From NCBI GenBank assembly GCA_041751795.1, contig JBGSWU010000189.1, positions 1 through 5,024 on the forward strand: DNA of 5,024 bases, written 5' to 3'. Position numbers and translations under genes: made by a program. The notes under the pieces are model-generated. The model was not told the DNA's origin, made no database searches, and saw only the letters and a program-made list of their open reading frames with translations. Of the stretch, positions 1-5,024 are shown piece by piece; the first letter of the stretch is position 1, and every line of letters starts with the position of its first letter. The DNA is from JBBECJ01 sp041751795 (GTDB taxonomy: Bacteria > Chloroflexota > Chloroflexia > Thermomicrobiales > CFX8).

Positions 1-1
1 C

Positions 2-1861
2 GTATACGTAGACGATGCCATTGGGTTAGGCCATGCCAAGTTTGCGGTCACTCCTGAGGAGGTTGCTGAGCGTCAGCCACTTGTAAGTCTGCGAACAGGA
101 TGCAGCATTGTGGCTGATGTGCGGCTGGACAACCGAGCCGAGATCATGTCTCGACTTTCAGACGTTGTTCCCGACAGCGTGAGCGACGCTGAGTTGATCC
201 TCCGTTCCTACGAACAATGGGGATTCGATGCGGTGGCACGCTTACTGGGAGATTTCGCGATTGCAATTTGGGACCCCAGACATCAACGATTTGTCTGCGC
301 ACGAGACTCCAGCGGCCAGCGAGGGTTGTATTACCGTCATGACGCTCGTACGTTCGCAGCCGCATCCGAGATTCAGCAACTACTTCAGGATCCATCGATT
401 CCTGTCACTCCATCTGAGGACCGCTTGCTCGATTTCCTCACTCCCTGGAGCATGTACAACAACGAACGAGAGCACGCAGAAACCTTCTTCGAGGGTATTC
501 ACGTTCTGCCGGCTGGGCATCTGCTTGTTGTGGATCGCTCGTCACTGGATATCCGGCGACACTGGGACTTCCCATTGTTTCGAGAGCTACGCTACCGCTC
601 GGATAGCGAGTACGAAGAGCATTACCGTGAACTGTTCACCGAGGCGGTACGAGCGCGTTTGCGTTCAGCTCACCCCGTTGGCGTGATGCTCAGTGGCGGA
701 CTGGATTCGTCATCGATTGCCTGCGTCGCACAGGAACTCTACCGATCACAACGCGCGACGGATAACGGATTCCTGAGTGTCAGTGTTGTGCATGACAATC
801 CCGAATGCGACGAGCGTGACCTGATACACGATGTCGTGCGCCAGTACGGGTTCGATTCGCACGAGATTCCTGGTGGTAATGCTACGGGTAGACTCCAGCT
901 CTCCCCAGGTGGGTTCCTCGAAGCACCTAACATGGGAATTGCCGAGGTTCGAGATGCCATTTTCGGTACAGCGAGCGCGGCTGGTGCGCGCGTTCTGCTG
1001 CGCGGCGACATCGCCGACGCCTGTACGGGCGGATCACAGCTCGTCTTCGATTCGTTGTTGCGCCATGGTAAATGGCGCGACTTCGGGACGTACTTGCGCT
1101 CGTATCGAGAATCGTCACACGAGTCCTTGCGTCGGATTGTGGGCCTATATTGCGTGTTACCCCTGCTACCGTTGTCGATTCAACGTTCCATTCTGACGGC
1201 CCACGCAACGCGCGAGCACCATCGTGGTAAAGCTGGTCCAGTCCCGACCTGGATGCCTGCTCATCTGAGTGAACACCTTCGTCAACGTAACCTCGAAATG
1301 GCAACCCAGGCCGATCGGCAGAGGCGATTTGCAAGCCCGGCGCGCGAGACCGAGTATCGCTATCTCTATCCTCCTGAGGTTGCACGCCATCCTGCGCCGT
1401 GGTCGGTAGAACTGTGCCGTCCGTTCGCGGACCGTCGTTTGCATGAGTTTCTCCTGGCGATTCCACCTGAACAGAAGTTTCGACCACACCCGGAGGCTGA
1501 TAGCTATTACGCAGGGTCGAAACAACTCGTTCGGCGTGGACTTCGAGACATCCTGCCGGAGTCTATTCGGACGCGCACCGAGAAAACGTCATTTCGATCC
1601 GTCTTCGCGAGTGAAATCCGTCGTAACTGGCCACGCTATGAGGAAGCCTTCGGGCCTGGCTCCAATTCTGAGATCGCGAACCGTGGCTACGTCGATCGCG
1701 ATCGATTCTGGTCCACGTTGCAGGCGTTGCGCGACGGCACGCCTGGGAGGCGAAGCGTCTACATCATGGAGTTGATCGGTTTGGAGACCTGGCTGCGTTC
1801 GTTTCGCTTGCCGCGCGAGCGCCTCGTCACAATAGAACCGGCCAGTTGGACGGAAGATTAA
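2..1861 (+). CDS. Lasso peptide cyclase, asparagine synthetase-like (5' partial)
   Basis: Predicted ATP-dependent amide-forming enzyme that would adenylate the Asp side chain of the lasso precursor and close the macrolactam with the core N-terminus; cytoplasmic. The frame is open from base 2, so the gene enters from the left and the true start is not visible; the GTG at 110 is internal, because the 36 codons before it encode matching class II glutamine-amidotransferase sequence (LGHAKFAVTPEE). That domain continues to about base 530 (DVRLDNRAE, GDFAIAIWD, ARDSSGQRGLYY). The synthetase domain follows: the PP-loop SGGLDSSS lies at 692-715, a degenerate second motif GDIADA at 1004-1021, then PFADRRLHEFLLAIP and a Lys-bearing tail (SKQLVRRGLRDILPE, EKTSF). 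The visible 619 codons fit this family. The assignment as lasso cyclase rather than ordinary asparagine synthetase rests on the precursor gene and ABC exporter immediately downstream. It ends in TAA, 182 bases before the precursor start. Confidence 0.88.
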   Translation, partial: VYVDDAIGLGHAKFAVTPEEVAERQPLVSLRTGCSIVADVRLDNRAEIMSRLSDVVPDSVSDAELILRSYEQWGFDAVARLLGDFAIAIWDPRHQRFVCARDSSGQRGLYYRHDARTFAAASEIQQLLQDPSIPVTPSEDRLLDFLTPWSMYNNEREHAETFFEGIHVLPAGHLLVVDRSSLDIRRHWDFPLFRELRYRSDSEYEEHYRELFTEAVRARLRSAHPVGVMLSGGLDSSSIACVAQELYRSQRATDNGFLSVSVVHDNPECDERDLIHDVVRQYGFDSHEIPGGNATGRLQLSPGGFLEAPNMGIAEVRDAIFGTASAAGARVLLRGDIADACTGGSQLVFDSLLRHGKWRDFGTYLRSYRESSHESLRRIVGLYCVLPLLPLSIQRSILTAHATREHHRGKAGPVPTWMPAHLSEHLRQRNLEMATQADRQRRFASPARETEYRYLYPPEVARHPAPWSVELCRPFADRRLHEFLLAIPPEQKFRPHPEADSYYAGSKQLVRRGLRDILPESIRTRTEKTSFRSVFASEIRRNWPRYEEAFGPGSNSEIANRGYVDRDRFWSTLQALRDGTPGRRSVYIMELIGLETWLRSFRLPRERLVTIEPASWTED

Positions 1862-1892
1862 TTCACCCGACCTGGTACTGACATGCTGTCAA

Positions 1893-2013
1893 TGTCGGAA
1901 GGGCTGTAGTTGCTGACATCATCCAACGTAGCGAACGTCGATTCGCACCATCGGTGTCGGCGCGTTGGGTTTCTACATAGTGTCGGTGAGCGCCGACACA
2001 TGATCCGCCGACA
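1893..2013 (+). repeat. TGTCGG / CCGACA inverted-repeat array upstream of the precursor
   Basis: Seen directly: TGTCGG occurs at 1893-1898, 1955-1960 and 1981-1986, and CGCCGACA at 1991-1998 and 2006-2013. GTGTCGGCGC (1954-1963) is a perfect 10-base complement of 1990-1999, while GTGTCGG (1980-1986) is a perfect 7-base complement of 1993-1999, so the two pairings exclude each other. A third option pairs 1955-1962 with 2006-2013. The array lies between the cyclase stop and the precursor ribosome binding site. It could be a regulator-binding operator or an mRNA switch controlling precursor expression; the sequence alone does not decide. Confidence 0.6.
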
Positions 2014-2026
2014 ATCCGCTCGGGAC

Positions 2027-2034
2027 GGAGGTGA
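2027..2034 (+). promoter_or_regulatory. Strong ribosome binding site for the lasso precursor
   Basis: GGAGGTGA lies nine bases before the ATG at 2044, an almost ideal Shine-Dalgarno match and spacing. It is the strongest translation signal seen among the lasso genes here, which suits a precursor needed in excess over its enzymes, and it supports the small reading frame being a real gene. Confidence 0.85.
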
Positions 2035-2043
2035 ACGTAGACC

Positions 2044-2223
2044 ATGAAAGAATATGTGGCTCCAGCGATTGTTGAGTATGGGCCGATGACCGAGATTACG
2101 CTGGGTACTGGATCGGGCGAATTCGATGATCTGGTCATTTTCGGCTATCGAATTCCAACGCCGATCTCGTGCTCAAGTGACTTCGAGATCATCCCTGGGA
2201 AGATCGAACTCGACTGTAACTAG
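2044..2223 (+). CDS. Lasso peptide precursor
   Basis: A 59-residue peptide, not recognised by name, that fits a lasso precursor. The leader is residues 1-20: YVAPAIVEYG supplies the YxxPx(L/I)xxxG recognition motif, followed by EITLG. With the core starting at Gly21, Tyr4 is at -17, Pro7 at -14, Ile9 at -12, Gly13 at -8 and Thr19 at -2, the same spacing as known actinobacterial leaders such as that of fusilassin. The core begins GTGSGEFDD, so the ring would join Gly1 to Asp8 or Asp9 (Glu6 would give too small a ring). Bulky Phe13, Tyr15 and Arg16 could act as plugs. The predicted core is 39 residues, far longer than the usual 15-25, and carries Cys23 and Cys38, which may form a disulfide. It lies between the cyclase and exporter genes. 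The precursor call is strong; ring size and mature end are inferred. Confidence 0.87.
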   Translation: MKEYVAPAIVEYGPMTEITLGTGSGEFDDLVIFGYRIPTPISCSSDFEIIPGKIELDCN

Positions 2224-2257
2224 ACTCGGCAATCCGACGAGGGTGCGACCGTTGTGA

Positions 2258-2300
2258 GTAAGTTGGCTGGGACCGGTCGTACTGGTCCCTGTCAACTTGC
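2258..2300 (+). terminator. Long stem-loop between precursor and exporter (attenuator or mRNA-stabilising hairpin)
   Basis: Bases 2258-2277 pair with 2281-2300 around a three-base loop (CGT). Of 20 positions only one is mismatched (T2268 with T2290) and three are G-T wobbles. The inner arm GGGACCGGT faces ACTGGTCCC. The stem starts 35 bases after the precursor stop. No T-run follows, so it does not look like a classic intrinsic terminator. More likely roles are partial attenuation or 3'-end protection, which would raise precursor mRNA over exporter mRNA. The structure is seen; the role is inferred. Confidence 0.7.
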
Positions 2301-2351
2301 CGGAAGCGAGGTTGGCTTGACCTTGCGTCCAAGGCATATCAACAGGACTAC

Positions 2352-2357
2352 GGAGAG
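2352..2357 (+). promoter_or_regulatory. Ribosome binding site of the ABC exporter
   Basis: GGAGAG stands just before the GTG at 2361, with GGAG ending five bases from it. The frame upstream runs back to a TAA at 2259 with no other usable start codon, so this site fixes the GTG start. It is weaker and closer than the precursor site. Confidence 0.6.
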
Positions 2358-2360
2358 TGC

Positions 2361-4172
2361 GTGAGAATCCTGTTGCGATATCTTCGGGAATCCAGTCAGA
2401 TGTGGCGCCTGTGGCTGGCATTGCTGCTGATCTCGGCATTGCTCCCAATCGTAGGCGTCGCATTGCCACTCCTTGAAAAACGACTGATTGACGATGTCTT
2501 TCTCGGTGGCCGCCGAGATCTGTTGCTATCGACGATCGGATTGTATGCCAGTCTTTGGCTCGCGGGGATGGCGTTAAACGTCGTTGCGTCGATTGTGCGA
2601 GTCTACTTCAGCGAGCGACTCAACTTGCGGCTACGCGAAAAACTCTTTGCCCATTGTGAATCGCTATCGATCGAATTCTCCAAGCGACGTCACAGCGGCA
2701 AGACGATGTCTCTTTTCGCCAGTGACGTACCGGCCACGACGAGTCTGCTGAGTACGACGACGCTCGGTGTGATCGGCACGATCCTGGTGATGACCGTCGG
2801 CATCGCCGTCATGCTGAGCCTGAACTGGCAATTAGCACTTGCTGCGGGGCTTGTTCCTCCGATACTCGGCTTGCTGGCGAGCTGGTTCACCAGACCGCTT
2901 CGACCGGCGGCTCATCGGGCACAGGACAAACTGGCCGATGTCAACGAGCAGTTGCATGAGAGCCTGTCGGGAATGCGCGAGATCGTGGCGTTCGGCCAGG
3001 AGCAGCGACAGCAACGCCAATACAGTCACAAGCTTCATGAACTCCTGGGCCTGCGGATGAGGATTGGGTTGATCGACGCTGGACTGCAAACAGGACAGAG
3101 TCTGTTGACGATGGGTGTCTCACTGATCATCCTTGGCTATGGCGGTTATCTGGTCATTGAGGGTCAGACAACGGTCGGTACGCTCATCGCGATGCGGTCG
3201 CTGTTCATGCGAGTGCTGGGACCTGCCGAGCAACTATCCGGGCTTATCAGTGGCGCACAGAAGTCACTGGCATCGGCAGATCGTATCTACGCATTCCTGG
3301 ATGAGCAACCGCGCGTATCAGAACGTGTCACGGCTCAAGCGCCAGTTGACGTGTGCGGCAACGTAGAGTTCGATCGCGTGAGTTTCTCCTACGCCGAAGG
3401 AACGCCGATCCTGCAACAAGTCTCGTTTGTCGCCCGGCCAGGGCAACTCGTTGCTTTGGTCGGGCCAAGTGGCGCGGGGAAGAGCACACTTGTAAGTATG
3501 ATCGCGCGATTCTACGATCCGGATGATGGGCGAGTGCTTCTGGATGGTGTCGATGTTCGCGATCTCACGCTCGTAGGGTTGCGGAGCGAGATCGCAATGG
3601 TGTTTCAGGATACGTTCCTTTTTGCAGGGACTGTGCGTGAGAACATTGCGTTCGGCAGCGAGGGCGCTACCCACGAGGAGATCGTTGCAGCTGCAAAGGT
3701 CGCCCATGCATGGGAGTTCATAGAGCGCATGCCTGAGCAGCTTGAAACCTCGGTCGGGGAGCGGGGAGTTCAACTTTCAGAGGGTCAGAAGCAACGGATC
3801 GCGATTGCTCGCGCGCTACTACGCGATCCCCGCATCTTAATTCTTGACGAGCCGACATCCGCACTCGATGCTCGTTCTGAGCATCTGTTTCAGTCCGCGA
3901 TGGACAATCTCATGCGTGGGAGAACGACATTTGTCATTGCTCATCGACTGGCAACAGTCCAGCGAGCCAATCAGATACTCGTGCTCGACAATGGTCGAAT
4001 CGTTGAGCAAGGGACCAGCACCGAGTTGTTGAATCACGGTGGCCTATACCGGGAGTTGTATGAGCTTCAGTTCGCTGGAGCAAACAACGTTCGAGTAGTC
4101 ACTCCCGTAGCACAGAATAGACTCGATTCATCCGCCCTCGAACTGGTCGGCGCACTCGATCACCCGCGCTGA
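2361..4172 (+). CDS. ABC exporter, fused membrane and ATPase domains (lasso peptide export/immunity)
   Basis: A 603-residue half-transporter that would work as a homodimer in the cytoplasmic membrane. The N-terminal membrane domain (about residues 15-300) has hydrophobic segments near 15-37, 56-80, 133-155, 157-178, 245-265 and 275-295. The nucleotide-binding domain carries Walker A GPSGAGKST (368-376), Q-loop Gln416, signature LSEGQ (472-476, usually LSGGQ), Walker B ILILDEP (492-498), D-loop SALD and H-loop His528. All catalytic residues are present, so it should hydrolyse ATP. There is no N-terminal C39 peptidase domain, so leader removal must be done by another protein. The GTG start is the only plausible one in frame. 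The gene ends in tandem stops TGA TAA. Substrate is inferred from position: it follows the lasso precursor and cyclase, the usual place of the D exporter. The protein family alone (MsbA/lipid and drug exporters look similar) would not show this. Confidence 0.9.
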   Translation: MRILLRYLRESSQMWRLWLALLLISALLPIVGVALPLLEKRLIDDVFLGGRRDLLLSTIGLYASLWLAGMALNVVASIVRVYFSERLNLRLREKLFAHCESLSIEFSKRRHSGKTMSLFASDVPATTSLLSTTTLGVIGTILVMTVGIAVMLSLNWQLALAAGLVPPILGLLASWFTRPLRPAAHRAQDKLADVNEQLHESLSGMREIVAFGQEQRQQRQYSHKLHELLGLRMRIGLIDAGLQTGQSLLTMGVSLIILGYGGYLVIEGQTTVGTLIAMRSLFMRVLGPAEQLSGLISGAQKSLASADRIYAFLDEQPRVSERVTAQAPVDVCGNVEFDRVSFSYAEGTPILQQVSFVARPGQLVALVGPSGAGKSTLVSMIARFYDPDDGRVLLDGVDVRDLTLVGLRSEIAMVFQDTFLFAGTVRENIAFGSEGATHEEIVAAAKVAHAWEFIERMPEQLETSVGERGVQLSEGQKQRIAIARALLRDPRILILDEPTSALDARSEHLFQSAMDNLMRGRTTFVIAHRLATVQRANQILVLDNGRIVEQGTSTELLNHGGLYRELYELQFAGANNVRVVTPVAQNRLDSSALELVGALDHPR

Positions 4173-4380
4173 TAACGCAGATTGCTGATACGCCAATCAC
4201 CTGATCGTGACAATCAATGTCGTATCTCCGGCGTCAGCGTTTACCGTCCACACCTCTCTGTTCCCCCTGTTGTGATTCCAGTAGGTCACACCATGTACAT
4301 AGCGGATGGGACACGGGAAGAAGAACGCCACATTTCTCCCGATGGTCACGGCGCGTAGTTTCGCATCGAGAGGTGCTCCA

Positions 4381-4413
4381 ATGCGTGTACGATGCGACGA
4401 CGCATGGAAGTGA
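4381..4413 (+). CDS. Possible 10-codon leader ORF ahead of the methyltransferase
   Basis: ATG at 4381 is preceded five bases upstream by a good Shine-Dalgarno stretch, GAGAGGTG (4368-4375), and opens a frame encoding MRVRCDDAWK before TGA at 4411. It ends two bases before start of the AGGAGG that serves the GTG at 4425. That arrangement would let ribosomes terminate and restart on the methyltransferase. The peptide itself resembles nothing known to me, and so short an ORF could be chance. Confidence 0.25.
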   Translation: MRVRCDDAWK

Positions 4414-4414
4414 C

Positions 4415-4420
4415 AGGAGG
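4415..4420 (+). promoter_or_regulatory. Ribosome binding site deciding the methyltransferase start
   Basis: AGGAGG is a full Shine-Dalgarno match four bases before GTG 4425. The ATG at 4392 in the same frame lacks such a site at proper distance, so the shorter protein is preferred. Confidence 0.6.
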
Positions 4421-4424
4421 CTCA

Positions 4425-4976
4425 GTGGAGCACGAAGACCACGTTGCATTGTTGCGGGATGGCGTAACGTCTGGTGGTGTCTGGGCCGACCTTGGATCTG
4501 GGGGCGGTGCGTTCACGCTGGCGCTGGCCGATCTGCTCGGCCCTGGCAGCACGATCTACTCGGTCGATCGCGACGGACGGGCGTTGCGCCGCCAGGCGGA
4601 GGCGATGCAGGTAAGTTTCCCGGATGTAACGGTTCACTACATTCATGCGGACTACACAAAATCGTTGGATCTTCCACCGCTTGATGGCGTGATCATGGCG
4701 AACGCGCTGCACTTCCAGCGCAAGCGTCGAAAGTCCGGCGTCCTGGACCTGGTCCGTGGCTACCTGAAGCCGAACGGGCGATTGCTGATCGTGGAATACA
4801 ACACCGACCGGGGTAATCTCTGGGTTCCACACCCTTTCTCTTACGAAACGTGGGAGCGAATGGCGTCCGATCACAGGTTCGGTGGAACACGGATGCTTGC
4901 CGCTCGCCCAAGTCGCCACTTACGGGAGATGTACTCGGCGATCACCGTGAACGTAAACGATGGCGATCAGCGATGA
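4425..4976 (+). CDS. Class I SAM-dependent methyltransferase
   Basis: A 183-residue Rossmann-fold methyltransferase; substrate unknown. From the GTG start the protein opens MEHEDHVALLRDG, a start typical of this small family as I recall it. Motif I is DLGSGGG (residues 22-28), which binds S-adenosylmethionine; the acidic end of strand 2 is Asp48 in YSVDRD; Asp76 in HADYT fits the adenine-contact position; motif IV is DGVIMANALHF (87-97); strand 5 is RLLIVEY. An in-frame ATG at 4392 would add 11 residues (MRRRMEV...) and remains possible, but the AGGAGG before 4425 argues against it. The gene is about 250 bases from the exporter with its own translation signals and looks independent of the lasso genes. 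A role in methylating the lasso peptide cannot be excluded, since some lasso clusters carry methyltransferases, but nothing here shows it. Its stop overlaps the next start. Confidence 0.85.
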   Translation: MEHEDHVALLRDGVTSGGVWADLGSGGGAFTLALADLLGPGSTIYSVDRDGRALRRQAEAMQVSFPDVTVHYIHADYTKSLDLPPLDGVIMANALHFQRKRRKSGVLDLVRGYLKPNGRLLIVEYNTDRGNLWVPHPFSYETWERMASDHRFGGTRMLAARPSRHLREMYSAITVNVNDGDQR

Positions 4977-5024
4977 CGCGACTGCAACGGTCGGTCGTTT
5001 GGCGACGACAGGACCGTGCCTCGA
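4973..5024 (+). CDS. Start of a downstream gene (3' partial), possibly a putative glycolipid-binding family protein
   Basis: ATG at 4973 overlaps the methyltransferase TGA as ATGA, the usual sign of translational coupling, and the frame stays open to the window end. Only 17 codons are visible, beginning MTRLQRSVVWRRQDRAS. The VVWRRQDR stretch recalls the N-terminus of the putative glycolipid-binding domain family (PF06475), from memory and on very few residues. It might instead be a chance open frame. Confidence 0.4.
   Translation, partial: MTRLQRSVVWRRQDRAS

Larger units (their letters stand above)
4173..4424. other. Intergenic gap without a convincing gene
   Basis: About 250 bases separate the exporter from the methyltransferase. 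The in-frame stretches on both strands give low-complexity, Cys/Arg/Ser-rich translations with no recognisable domain. There is no strong terminator: the only hairpin near the exporter stop is a five-base stem (4180-4184 with 4194-4198). A TGTGA-N10-TCACA symmetry lies at 4271-4290. A promoter for the methyltransferase probably lies here, but no clear -35/-10 pair is visible. Confidence 0.5.

Noticed and set aside
927..1487. 186-codon open frame on the minus strand
   Set aside because: Lies wholly inside the cyclase gene; its translation is Arg/Thr/Ser-rich with no domain, and it has no credible start signal.
1863..2138. 91-codon minus-strand frame covering the repeat array and precursor start
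   Set aside because: Antisense to a well-supported precursor gene and without a recognisable motif.
2321..2334. Small hairpin CCTTG-CGTC-CAAGG before the exporter
   Set aside because: A five-base stem is too weak to claim a function, though it lies near the exporter start.
2361..4172. Exporter as a bacteriocin-type ABC transporter with peptidase
   Set aside because: There is no N-terminal C39 peptidase domain; the membrane domain begins at about residue 15.
4180..4198. Hairpin after the exporter stop as a terminator
   Set aside because: Only a five-base stem with a nine-base loop and no T-run.
4271..4290. TGTGA-N10-TCACA symmetry resembling a CRP-type operator
   Set aside because: CRP-family sites have a six-base spacer; ten bases does not fit, and five-base arms are expected by chance.
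4217..4684. 155-codon plus-strand frame overlapping the methyltransferase
   Set aside because: Cys/Arg/Ser/Trp-rich translation typical of a wrong frame; the overlapping methyltransferase frame has clear motifs.
4422..4919. 165-codon minus-strand frame
   Set aside because: Antisense shadow of the methyltransferase with no domain.

Overview
The window looks like part of a bacterial lasso-peptide (RiPP) biosynthetic locus, followed by unrelated-looking genes. The DNA is moderately GC-rich, uses GTG starts and strong Shine-Dalgarno sites, and the encoded proteins resemble those of Chloroflexota or Actinomycetota-like bacteria. That taxonomic guess is weak and rests only on remembered family resemblance.

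Layout, all on the + strand. (1) 2-1861: an asparagine-synthetase-like protein, here called as the lasso cyclase. It is cut by the left edge: its frame stays open to base 2, so the GTG at 110 is internal. (2) 1862-2043: an untranslated gap holding an array of TGTCGG / CCGACA inverted repeats that can form competing hairpins, ending in a strong ribosome binding site. (3) 2044-2223: a 59-codon gene whose leader matches the lasso precursor pattern (Y at -17, P at -14, Ile at -12, G at -8, T at -2 relative to a Gly core start). The predicted core is about 39 residues, with Asp at 8 and 9 and two Cys in the tail. (4) 2258-2300: a long, near-perfect stem-loop between precursor and transporter. (5) 2361-4172: a full-length half-size ABC exporter (membrane domain plus ATPase), the likely export and immunity pump. 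(6) 4173-4424: a gap with no convincing gene except a possible 10-codon leader ORF. (7) 4425-4976: a small class I SAM-dependent methyltransferase. (8) 4973-5024: the first codons of another gene, overlapping the methyltransferase stop as ATGA.

How the genes would work together: the precursor is made, its leader is recognised and cleaved by an RRE protein (B1) and a transglutaminase-like protease (B2), the cyclase adenylates the Asp side chain and closes the Gly1-Asp ring around the tail, and the ABC protein exports the product. B1 and B2 are not in this window and are expected just outside it, most likely to the left. The main novelty is the precursor, a small gene that is easy to overlook and that carries an unusually long, Cys-containing core. 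The methyltransferase has no clear tie to the lasso genes beyond proximity.
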